In this document: in pieces, positions 55,449 to 64,000 of the stretch | Layout of the letters: every line of letters begins with the position of its first letter | How positions within the stretch are numbered: the first letter of the stretch is position 1 | NCBI GenBank assembly: GCA_022925895.1 | Contig: JAKSYS010000019.1 | Span: 62,001 to 126,000 of the forward strand | Length of the DNA stretch: 64,000 nucleotides | Direction: 5' to 3' | DNA from: Fragilaria crotonensis | Taxonomy: Eukaryota > Bacillariophyta > Fragilariophyceae > Fragilariales > Fragilariaceae | The notes under the pieces: generated by a model | The model's input: only the letters and a program-made list of their open reading frames with translations | Told to the model about the DNA's origin: nothing | Databases searched by the model: none | Translations under genes and position numbers: made by a program

Positions 55449-56579
55449 TTATGGTTGTTCGGGTTGAGCTTTTTGTAAAAAATTACAATCCACAATGTAT
55501 TGCAGCAGTTGCAACGTTAAAGTTGTTTCCCGATTGGCGTCACTTTGTAACAATGTTCGAAGCAACGTAGTCGTTCCAGACTTTTTCGTATTTGCCTTAA
55601 TATTGTGATTGCCAATATTCCGTCGGTTTTGCTCTCGTTGTGATTGACCCTGTAGTGATGTCGAGTTCGATGTGTTGTGATTCGCTCGTACATGCAGGAA
55701 AGTGCACTCGTCGCCATTACGACACGTTCCTGTCCTAGCAAAGTAACGACACGTCTGCGACCGGTAGTTTGCAGAATTGTTTGTAGTCGGTGCTATTTTC
55801 GACGGGTCCGTATTCGAGATGATCTGACATGGGTCGACCTTAGATACAGCAGTGTGGGGATGTGCATCAACCTTGGACTCCACCTTTGCGGGCTTGACGT
55901 CCTCTTCCTCGGATGAAGACCCGTATCCATCCAACAAACCACTGAGTTTCGACTCGTCCTTGGCCGCCTCGGGCCTTTGCTGTTGCTGTTGCTGTTGTTG
56001 TCTTGGAAATTTCTTGCGACGATCGGCAATCCACTTTTTGACATCGTCAGGATGGTTGCCGACACATATTCGGTAGCGCTGGACTTTGCACCCCGGGATG
56101 GCCACCGATATGGTTTTGAATCCGTTTCCGCGAAACTTCCCGTGCACCGCCGCGTGATGGGCCTTGACCAGTTTGGGACTCGCCGTAAAGGTGCAATCCG
56201 TACAGACTGTGTGCGATTTCAAGTGAGCCGCCAGGGCAACTTGAGATTCCAATGTGAGCTCGCAGACATCGCAGTGATACGAGTGGTCCGTGACTTCTGT
56301 GCGGGGTCGTTTGGGAGGAGGGGGAGCTGGTGTATTGTAGGCTTGTGCCACAGGGGGTGACAACGGAGTGGTACCTGGAGGGTTGGTAGGGTTCCATTGT
56401 TGATACGGTGGGGCAGCGAAGGGATAGGCGGGCGGTTGTTGTGCGTAGTATTGCTGTTGATATGCATAATAATTTTGCCAAGCTTGCTGCTGTTGCTGCT
56501 GTTGCTGCTGTTGCTGCTGTTGCTGCTGTTGCTGCTGTTGCTGCTGTTGCTGCTGTTGTTGATGCGGATTATCCGACAT
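55449..56579 (-). CDS. NUFIP1-like snoRNP assembly factor with C2H2 and CCCH fingers
   Basis: NUFIP1/Rsa1-type proteins help assemble box C/D snoRNPs with the R2TP complex in the nucleus. This 376-residue protein has a 26-Gln run at residues 7-32, a Pro/Tyr/Gln-rich stretch, a C2H2-type finger (YHCDVCELTLESQVALAAHLKSH) with a second Cys/His pair, then the family core IAVAIPG-like KTISVAIPG and DDVKKWIADRRKKFPR, where NUFIP1 has a similar 'I..W...R...FP' block. An acidic SSSEEEDVKP segment and a CCCH finger (CRYFARTGTCRNGDECTFLH) follow; the CCCH finger is extra to human NUFIP1 and may bind RNA. The ATG at 56579 is the first in frame. Confidence 0.75.
   Translation of the reverse strand: MSDNPHQQQQQQQQQQQQQQQQQQQQQQQQQQAWQNYYAYQQQYYAQQPPAYPFAAPPYQQWNPTNPPGTTPLSPPVAQAYNTPAPPPPKRPRTEVTDHSYHCDVCELTLESQVALAAHLKSHTVCTDCTFTASPKLVKAHHAAVHGKFRGNGFKTISVAIPGCKVQRYRICVGNHPDDVKKWIADRRKKFPRQQQQQQQQRPEAAKDESKLSGLLDGYGSSSEEEDVKPAKVESKVDAHPHTAVSKVDPCQIISNTDPSKIAPTTNNSANYRSQTCRYFARTGTCRNGDECTFLHVRANHNTSNSTSLQGQSQREQNRRNIGNHNIKANTKKSGTTTLLRTLLQSDANRETTLTLQLLQYIVDCNFLQKAQPEQP
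56484..56561 (-). repeat. CAG/CAA tract encoding 26 glutamines
   Basis: Twenty-six Gln codons, mixing CAG and CAA in a mostly period-3 pattern, in the N-terminus of the NUFIP1-like gene. Such a tract is prone to length variation between alleles. Confidence 0.95.
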
Positions 56580-57241
56580 CGTAAGGATTAATCAGTCTCA
56601 CCCTGTGTCTCACGTCTCATGTCCACAACATATTTTTTGGTCGGTGAAATCCCTGGTGTTCGGATATATTTTGAAGCGTAATAACTTTGAACGAAGCGGA
56701 CACCGGACAGTCGTCCCCTAATCGGCTGATTCAAATGGACAAAGTTTTGCAAAAATCAAAATTTCGATCAAGTGCCATTCAAATCTCTCTTTTCTTTATA
56801 TTTTAACTCGTATGCATAGTAATGTTGCAGTGTTGAAATGCATAAATACATCATTCATACGAGAAATGCGAATGATGCGTACCTGACCTGTGGACGAAGT
56901 GGTATCAGTACATCAGTACATACACTCTGGCGACAAACGAATTAGGAATACAGTATCGACATCAGTAGATGGAGCACGACGGCACACACCTGTTCTCTGT
57001 GGTGCTCGCAACAACTCGAGTCCATTCTTTCATTAATACCTTGCTCCTGTGTGGTTCCATTTTATATTTGTAGGAATACATAGCGTGTCACGGGTCCAGC
57101 TACAGGTAGGTCTAGACCTTCACTTCCCGTGGTATCAGACACTCCAGATTCGCGTGCTTTGCGATACTATCCTTTCGCATTCCAAGCACGGTTGATTCCG
57201 AGCTGACAAGCTACGTAAAGTAGCTTTCGATTCCAATCATT
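56580..57241. promoter_or_regulatory. Divergent promoter region
   Basis: About 660 bases separate the starts of the NUFIP1-like gene (minus) and the double-Costars gene (plus), so both promoters lie here. No specific site is identified. Confidence 0.4.
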
Positions 57242-58685
57242 ATGACGCGCACTCTCCAATCCAACTCGGAAGCAGTGGTGGATGAACAGGAGGTACGTTG
57301 ATGAATTCGACAAAGGTTGCGTCTTGCTTCTGTTTCAACTTTCAGGAACCGTACGGTACTCCACGTACTGTCGTTTCTTGGTACTTTACCATACCTCTTT
57401 GAAACCCAAATTGAAATTGAACGATGTGAACTGTAGTTCTGTAGTCCACCAAGCATACTCATCAAATGTCACATTGTATCCACAGAAACGAATGAATGAC
57501 GAAATTGAGCAACTTTTGATTGATATTCGTCGCATCGGCCCTACCTACGCTCCTCCAACACCAAAAGTTTTGTTTGGAGAACTCTTTGACGATGAACAGG
57601 TGGAACAGTATTATGAAGCGCTGGTCGGGACTCTCAAGTGTGCCAAGAAACGGGGAATGGTTCATTTCAAGGGGCAGATGCTGTTGAAAGGGATCCACGA
57701 CAAGGTAACCATCACGATCCGTGAAGATGGAGTTGAAATTGACGAAAAAGACGCGGACGATGCGATTGCGGCGACGCCACGATCCTTCCGAATGTCTGGG
57801 ACTCCGAGGTCATGGGCGCCCACGCCATCGTCCTCGACTTCCTGGGCGGCGACTCCAAGATCCTTCACGACCCCCGGATCATGTACTCCCAGATCCTTTT
57901 CCCTCACCACCCCGTTGTCGACCCTGTCGTCGACCTCTGCACCTCCACGAACCTTTAGCTACCAGAAAAAGAAAAAGATATCCAAATCTCCGATCGTCAA
58001 GACACCAAAGAGCCAAATAGTGGGCACATTCAGTGATACTGAAGGACCACTAGATAACGAAAACGAGAAAGACGGACGTTCCCTCTCTGTCGCGACTGAT
58101 TCCGAATTGGATGTTCGGGCCTGCCCTCGACGAGTTGTGATCCCTCTGGCGTTTCGAGCGACAGATACCGTGGTGCGCATTGGATTGCCGCCTCGCAAGG
58201 CGCGATCGCCGCGCTGGCGATCGAATATTGTTCCACAACCGCGTAGGCCCTTGTTGGTGAAGCGTTGGAGTGAACAGGAATTACTGGTTGCGGCAGAGAA
58301 GGAAAAAGCAGTACTCTCACCGCCACCGCCGACATTAAAACTCCCACCCAAAAAGTTGGCACCGTCACATCGTGCCAAATCAGAACCACGGTTGCCTCCA
58401 CATGGCGTGCGATCTCAAAGGAATCATTTGTCGTCTGAAGTTGCGACGCAAGTCCAAGATGAGGTATTACAGCTCTTAGTGGATATTCGTCGGGTGGGGG
58501 CCAATCCTGGTGAACCGACTGTCAAATTCGGAGAACTGTTCGATGATGAAGTAGTGCAAAACACTTACGAAGCGCTCGTTGGGACATTGCGGAGTGCGAA
58601 GCGACAGGGTCTCATAGACTTCAAAGGTCAGATGCTGCTCAAAGGGATGCATGATCACGTGGAAATCAGTGTCGTTGAGCAATAA
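57242..58685 (+). CDS. Double Costars-domain protein
   Basis: Costars domains regulate actin and Rho-type signalling (as in ABRA and Dictyostelium Costars). Two exons: 57242-57292 (51 bases, 17 residues) and 57486-58685, with a 193-base intron (GTACGT...CACAG). The product has about 416 residues. Domain one lies near residues 20-100: ELLIDIRRIG-like opening, FGELFDDEQVEQYYEALVG, then FKGQMLLKGIHDKVTITI. Domain two, near 337-416, is very similar: LLVDIRRVG, FGELFDDEVVQNTYEALVG and FKGQMLLKGMHDHVEISV. A Ser/Thr/Pro-rich, basic linker joins them. Usual Costars proteins have one domain and about 80 residues. Confidence 0.85.
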
Positions 58686-58847
58686 TGCGGGGGTTCAATC
58701 GGGGAAGGATTACGCAGTGATGTGATACTGGTAGTGTGCGCGGCACGAAACGAATATCTTTGTCGCATGCTCTATTTACTGGGAACGAACAAACTACTTG
58801 CGATGTCGTCGTCGCCATTCGCGTTAATACCCCCCACCAATGAAGAG

Positions 58848-59567
58848 TTACTCGAGACCATACATTACAGTAGGATTTTTCCCTTCCATCGATATAGTTC
58901 CGGCACATTCATGGATTTGCTCCACAGTGAAGTCAACCGCTTCTTCAGCCGCAATGGCCGTCGATCCATCGTCTTCGTGGACCCATTCGCCTCGATCGAC
59001 ATCATACGAAAATCCGGCTGCCACCAAGTGATCTGAAGTGATGCTCGCATTAAAAAAATTGTGCACCAGTAAACTCACGTGTGACTCGAAACACTCCGTG
59101 ACGGTCCCCTGCAGTCGCATCCCGGGAGATGGGCCAAAGACCAAAATGTCCAAATCGGCAAGGTAGTGAAGGTGAGGTTGTTCATTCAGGATGACGCCAG
59201 CCGTTTTGCCACCGTTGGGTACAATTTTGACATTGTCAAAGGCAAGCAGGACGCCATCCATCCCCGCAACGAATTTGAGAAGATTGAGTCGGAGGGAGCG
59301 TTTGATTGCAGCAACAATGTCTTCCAGATCACATGGGTAGAGCGAGAATATCATACGGATTGTTTTTCTCTGACAACTACTTTCGCTAGTCCTCGGAGTA
59401 CTTGATTTCTTTGAAGTGGCTGTCACGATTGCCGGCGTAATTGTCTTGGGCTCTTCTGCCGTCGACGACTGGAGTTTTTCATTTTTGGATTTCTTTGACT
59501 CTTTCTTCAGTTTCTTTCGTTCCTTTCGCTCTTCTTCCGTTTCGTCTCGTCTTCTCTTGTTAGCCAT
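58848..59567 (-). CDS. POLR1F: RNA polymerase I subunit RPA43
   Basis: RPA43 is the Pol I stalk subunit that contacts Rrn3/TIF-IA in rRNA transcription in the nucleolus. About 239 residues, shorter than the human 338. The N-terminus is Lys/Arg/Glu-rich, then the SHS2-like part (DGVLLAFDNVKIVPNGGKTAG, then PHLHYLADLDILVFGPSPG) and an OB/S1-like part (GTVTECFESHVSLLVHNFFNASI), which closely follow the family order. A GTG lies upstream in frame but the ATG at 59567 is a better start. It converges with the Costars gene, 162 bases away. Confidence 0.8.
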   Translation of the reverse strand: MANKRRRDETEEERKERKKLKKESKKSKNEKLQSSTAEEPKTITPAIVTATSKKSSTPRTSESSCQRKTIRMIFSLYPCDLEDIVAAIKRSLRLNLLKFVAGMDGVLLAFDNVKIVPNGGKTAGVILNEQPHLHYLADLDILVFGPSPGMRLQGTVTECFESHVSLLVHNFFNASITSDHLVAAGFSYDVDRGEWVHEDDGSTAIAAEEAVDFTVEQIHECAGTISMEGKNPTVMYGLE

Positions 59568-60345
59568 GATACGCACTCAATTTCTGATGAGAGATCTTGA
59601 GGCGAGCAGGTGAAAATCTTATGAAAGACCTCTCTGGCAAGCAAGGGATCGTTGCCGAGGCTTGGTGCTCGGTCTTGAAATTGTGGAAAGTATGGTGGGG
59701 TTGTAGAATGAAAGTGGGTTGTACTACTATCCGATTGTAGGTTTGCTCTGGAATTTAGTGGGATTGGGGGTTGGCGACTGGTTCCTCACAGTCGATTGAA
59801 ATCATCCGCACGCGCAGTGGTATTACAGATTGACAGACGACTCCAAGTATCATAGTACTATATGTTGTAGAACTAACGTTCAGAATGATAGGAGTACTCC
59901 AGTACAGCCTGTTTACCGGTACTTGTACCCTACATCAAGAGATAAGATGGGAGCTCGGAGTCCCAACACGCTGCAAATGGACGGATGGATGCGAGAAGTC
60001 TACGGCTCATTACCTACAAATAGGTGAGTTCTATTTCGGTACTGCACACAATGTCACACGTTTCTCGTTCATGGAGAGTCACGGTTTGTCAATAATGGTT
60101 ACAACGAATTCCATTTGGTGACAGCAGTTCAAGCGCTTCTTTTTCTGATTTCATCGGCCATGAAGTCATTTATATAAACCTACATAGACCGTACGTTCGA
60201 AATAAACGAGATGCTCAACTGTGTGCTTGGGGAATAAACAGCGAATCAACACCACCCACATTAACATCGTCAAAGGAGAGGACCAGGAGTGTTGAGTGTG
60301 ATACAGAGAGTGGCACAGTAACAGACAACATACGCCGAACGAATC
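59568..60345. other. Intergenic spacer
   Basis: About 780 bases divide the divergent RPA43 and coiled-coil genes, and should hold both promoters. 59855-59945 has a GTAC and TACCGGTACTTG-type patch. No gene is visible. Confidence 0.5.
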
Positions 60346-62113
60346 ATGCCAGTATCTGGCTTTCAAGGACTTGTGAATGGATGGATAAAGGTCAATTCGA
60401 AGCATGTCGCGTCAAAGCACGATACAGATGAATCTGGCGACGTTCGCGTGCAGAAACGATCTTCCTTGAAAAGTGAAGGAGACCATACAGGTCATGTTTC
60501 AGCAACTTCTAATTCTTCGAAAGACTCAGAGAGCCTCGCAATCAAGAGATTCAATAAACGTCGGACGTCTCGCAAATTGGAGCGAACTGTTTCGCTGACA
60601 GACTTGCTGCGAGAGATGGCTGCGGAGAAAGAGGCAGAGCAGAAGCTTCTCAAGGACAGTGCCAAAGCCTTTAGTGGATCTCAGTCAACCGCAAAGCGCG
60701 CGCCCCAATCTGCAGCGCCTGATAAGAAGGTTGCCGCTGCACATCCCGTCGACCATGCTCCAGTCATGTTGCAAGACGAAACTCATGAAGATTCTTCGCT
60801 CCGTTTTGTTGCTAGTTTCTTCGGCGGGGATACGCCTCTGTTGCCACATTCTGTGTCATCTAAAGGTGAAGACACTAAACAGCCACCAATGTGGCATTCA
60901 CGAACATCGACGGGTGCAACGACCCAGAATCATGTACTACATCCAACCCACGGGAAACAGCAACAATCCCCAAGACAAGTACATCGTAGAACTGGTAGCA
61001 ATGGAGTATCTGAAGGATCACCGTCTCGACCAAATGCACTTCATCGTTCTGATTCTTTGAGCAGCAAGGGAGAAGATTCGCACAACAATCCTCTGGCGCC
61101 GCCATCTTCATTGAGAACTACACAATCGCTCCACCCGCCGAAACAGCCGCCACAAAATCCAATGCAACAATTCTTTAAACATTTCCCGAATCCTGGCGGA
61201 AAGCGCTGCAGTTTCTGTGAAGAATACGAAAATAGATACCACGCTATGGCTGCCGATATGGAATATCTCCGAGCTGTGGCGCTCCGGAATGAGTACGTTT
61301 GTCGTGAATGCCAGACTGAAGAATCTTCTCTCCATTCCAAGGAGTCGGGCTTGCGTCTCGCCGACGCAAGCACCCGCCTCGCTGAAATCGAAAAGCAACA
61401 TCAGGAGCAGATTGAGGATATGACGAGGCTATGGGTAAGTTACGAAACAACAGAAATACGAACTCGTCATGACGTTGCACATTTGTTCCTGACTTTCGAG
61501 TGCTTGCTAGTCACAATGGCAGATTGAAATGTACAGCAAATTGTCGAAATTTGCTTCAATAGCGAAAGATCTGGATGAACAGTCCAGGTTAAGAAACAAG
61601 GAAGAAATTAAAACTGATGAAGAACTCCGGCAGGTAAACGCTGAACGAGACGCCTTGGCAATGGAAGTGGAAAAGTTACGTGCGGCGTTAGCTCATCATG
61701 ATATGGAGCGAAAAGAACATCAAATGATCAAGGAAACTGTTGCGAAGTACGAATCGGAAGGTCTACAGCGAGCGAGAGAAGCGATAGCTCAACGGGATTC
61801 TGTCATCCGAGACTTGACGTCTAGACTCCGCAAGGCCTTGGAGACAATAGACTTGGAACGACGGAAACAAGCACAACGACGCCAAATCATCTTTCCACAG
61901 AGAGGCTCGCTGCCGACACCGTCTTCATTGGCGCCAGGATGGTCTGGCAATGTGGAGGTCCTGCCGAGAGGAGACCTTGAGCAAGCGAACGAGCGGGCGC
62001 GAGTTGCAGAAATTAGACTCGAGAACGCACAAGCTGTTGCCGCGAGATCGGACGCTGCGTACAGAGCCAGGATCGCCGAGCTTGAGGCTAAGCTTTCTGC
62101 AGCTGAATCATAG
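60346..62113 (+). CDS. Coiled-coil protein with a CxxC-x27-CxxC motif
   Basis: A protein of about 559 residues I do not recognise. Exons 60346-61434 and 61523-62113 flank an 88-base intron (GTAAGT...GGCAG). The N-terminal half is polar and Ser-rich with a basic SNSSKDSESLAIKRFNKRR patch and an RTVSLTDLLREM helix. Near residue 285 comes a compact Cys pair (CSFC, 27 residues later CREC), a likely zinc-binding unit. A long coiled coil runs from about residue 320 to 490 (SGLRLADASTRLAEIEKQH, then LAMEVEKLRAALAHHD, then REAIAQRDSVIRDLTSRLRKAL), with a further short helix at the end. This suggests a scaffold or a motor- or vesicle-linked protein, but the role is unknown. Confidence 0.7.
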
Positions 62114-62255
62114 ACATAAATGAAATCCATTTCTTGGGTTGCTAGTTAAAGTTGTGCCACTAGTATGGCTTACTGCTGATTTCGGATCTAGCTGAGGGCA
62201 ACCTAACGCGACTGCTCCACCAGCTATCAAGGCTGTCTTCGCTGTATTATGTGAC

Positions 62256-64000
62256 TTACCTCACAACAGAGCCGGGCATCGCAGGAAACAGGAGACCATT
62301 AGAGCTGCTCTTATCATGAGAGCGAGGTCCGGGAAAAAGCTGCCAAAATCGAAGTGTCTCGTCACCTGCGCCAGTTACAATGGTCGAACCATCGGGGGAC
62401 ATGGCAAGGTACAGCACTCGGAACGTATGACCAGTCAGCGTTACCACTTTGCTCATGCTTGGGTACCTCCACACCACGATTTGGTTCAACGAGTATCCGT
62501 GCGTACTCACAATTTCGTTGCAATTCTTCGACCATGCCAAGTTGCAAACCTGACTCCCGGTGTCAATATGATGCAAACCCACTCCACTGAGAGTGTTCCA
62601 AAAGCGTATGCAACGGTCTGCTGTGCCTCCTCCGCTCGCCAGGAGACCGTGCTGATGAGGGGACCATGCAATGGCTTTGACCGCTGCCGAGTGCTCAGAG
62701 AATTTGCTGATCGGTTGGCTGCTGTTCTTGATATCCCAAACGAGCAATTTGTTGTCATTCCCGCCAGAAGCCAAGTATGCGGGCTCATCGGATGACCATT
62801 TCAGTCCGCAAATTTCTTGCTTATGGGCAGCAAGTCGATGAGTGTACTGCGGCTGAATGCGAACATCGCGAATGTAGATCAGACGATCACGGCTTCCACT
62901 GGCTAGTGATGCACCAGAAAAATTCAAGGTTCCTACTCTTGCAGAGTGGCCACCCATAGTGCGCACTTTCTTGCACTTGATTGTGTCCCAAAGCTGAACT
63001 TCACCTTTGTTCGTTCCAACTGCAAGATGGGTGCCCCTTTGAGCCCATGCGACGGATGTGACCATGTCCTCAGCAGGAGCTAAATCACATAATTTAGTTA
63101 CTTTGGACGTACATGCGCTCCAAAGATAGACGCAGGATCCCAGTCCAACAGCCAAAACGTTCTGAGATGACCAATCAACCAAATTCAGATAAAAGTCGTC
63201 TTGAAGAGCTGGAGCATCAAGCACTTTGAACGCTATTTTCTGAATACGCCGCTGTCGCTTTTGAGGAGTCGACATAAGACGTTGACTGGCGGCGGAGCCA
63301 ACGGGCGTTAGACTAAATGAATCAACGACCGCACTGGTTGGCGAAATATTGTCTTGGAACGCACTGTGATAGGCTTGTCGAGGACTCTGAAACCGAAAAA
63401 CGCTACTTCCTTCACGAAGTGCACCATCCGTGCTTCTTGGCTGGTACTGTACTGCAACATTGCCTGGAGCAAATGGATCAACATTTTCGCCCAGGAGCTC
63501 TGATCTCAGAAGCGCATTCAACATGGACGACTGTGGTGTGCTCACACTTGAACTGTTATTTGCGGGCGCTGCTTCGCCTCCGTTGTCATCGATCCCATTC
63601 CTACCCTCACCACTGTTCGATTCATTCGATTCTCCGTCAGTACTTGGTGACAAAGCTGTTGTTGTTATCGGTCTCACCGTCGCATCATCTGACAATGAAA
63701 AGCCAAAATTGGAAGCAACTCTTGACGGTATGAAGCGATCTGCTTGCCCGACGTCACTTCGATATCGACTGGTAAGGCTTCGGGATACGCTCCCTGATGA
63801 GAGACTGCCATGGATGTATCCTCCTGAGTAAGCAGAAGAGATCGAAGAATACGAGGATGATCGAGGTGAAGGCCCCACGGGGGATTCAAGAATAAACGAT
63901 CCACTTCCTGATGGAGTAGTAGCGCATATTGGTGTGGAAGTCAATATCGGAGAGGGTCGAAAGATTGATTGGTTGTTACTCGAGCGATGAATAGATGGTG
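62256..64000 (-). CDS. CDH1/FZR-type APC/C activator, N-terminus beyond the window
   Basis: A WD40 activator that brings substrates to the anaphase-promoting complex in late mitosis and G1. Motifs: the C-box DRFIPSR (near 63745), KRQRRIQKIAFKVLDAP then DDFYLNLVDWSSQNVLAVGL (the family's WD entry), and seven WD repeats including the CDH1-like SGSRDRLIYIRDVR, LAAHKQEICGLKWSSDE and AVKAIAWSPHQHGLLASGGG. It ends SVVR, without the exact Ile-Arg (IR) tail. The frame stays open to position 64000 with no ATG, so the start lies outside the window. The wording of the repeats fits CDH1/FZR better than CDC20, but CDC20 cannot be wholly excluded. Confidence 0.88.
   Translation of the reverse strand, partial: PSIHRSSNNQSIFRPSPILTSTPICATTPSGSGSFILESPVGPSPRSSSYSSISSAYSGGYIHGSLSSGSVSRSLTSRYRSDVGQADRFIPSRVASNFGFSLSDDATVRPITTTALSPSTDGESNESNSGEGRNGIDDNGGEAAPANNSSSVSTPQSSMLNALLRSELLGENVDPFAPGNVAVQYQPRSTDGALREGSSVFRFQSPRQAYHSAFQDNISPTSAVVDSFSLTPVGSAASQRLMSTPQKRQRRIQKIAFKVLDAPALQDDFYLNLVDWSSQNVLAVGLGSCVYLWSACTSKVTKLCDLAPAEDMVTSVAWAQRGTHLAVGTNKGEVQLWDTIKCKKVRTMGGHSARVGTLNFSGASLASGSRDRLIYIRDVRIQPQYTHRLAAHKQEICGLKWSSDEPAYLASGGNDNKLLVWDIKNSSQPISKFSEHSAAVKAIAWSPHQHGLLASGGGTADRCIRFWNTLSGVGLHHIDTGSQVCNLAWSKNCNEIVSTHGYSLNQIVVWRYPSMSKVVTLTGHTFRVLYLAMSPDGSTIVTGAGDETLRFWQLFPGPRSHDKSSSNGLLFPAMPGSVVR

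Noticed and set aside
55141-55467. A 108-codon plus-strand frame as a gene
   Set aside because: No recognisable content, and it overlaps the end of the NUFIP1-like gene on the other strand.
1-64000. tRNA, rRNA and CRISPR arrays
   Set aside because: No cloverleaf-like sequence, rRNA block or spaced short-repeat array was found by eye; a covariance-model scan would be decisive.

Overview
The window is nuclear DNA of a stramenopile alga, most probably a raphid pennate diatom. The strongest clue is a signal peptide ending in an ASAF-Q type motif at 21662, the diatom plastid import signal. Short GT-AG introns (about 65-110 bases, one of 193), compact spacing and genes on both strands agree. The species cannot be named from the sequence alone.

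Layout. 1-5.5 kb: MED6 (Mediator), a mitochondrial EF-G2-type GTPase and a PSMG4-like proteasome chaperone. 5.5-14 kb: one giant TPR gene, interrupted by two single-base frame breaks. 14-20.6 kb: two same-strand paralogues of an unrecognised family, one carrying ten 39-residue 'WTP' repeats, then a coiled-coil protein. 20.8-21.4 kb: a hAT-type MITE with 22-bp terminal inverted repeats and an 8-bp target duplication. 21.6-28.1 kb: a plastid-targeted 4Fe-4S ferredoxin-domain protein, an unknown protein, and a J-domain protein fused to a multi-membrane TMEM185-like region. 28.2-35.4 kb: a BRWD-type chromatin reader with WD repeats and two bromodomains. 36.3-38.0 kb: a protein with TPX2-like repeats.

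38-51 kb is an accessory island. It holds a DIRS-order (tyrosine recombinase) retrotransposon, GTAC-rich spacers, a 42-bp direct repeat, a perfect 43-bp inverted repeat, an arsH gene and a decayed second arsH copy. 51.3-64 kb returns to housekeeping genes: an LPLAT/AGPAT-type acyltransferase, ribulose-phosphate 3-epimerase, a NUFIP1-like snoRNP factor with a 26-residue polyglutamine tract, a double-Costars actin regulator, the Pol I subunit RPA43, a coiled-coil CxxC protein, and a CDH1/FZR activator of the APC/C that runs off the right edge.

The genes do not form one pathway. The recurring themes are transcription and chromatin (MED6, BRWD, RPA43), ribonucleoprotein and organelle translation (NUFIP1, EF-G2), protein quality control (PSMG4, J protein, CDH1) and cytoskeleton (Costars, TPX2-like). 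Spacers repeatedly carry clusters of GTAC and related palindromes. Intron positions and frame joins were worked out by eye from splice motifs and reading phase.
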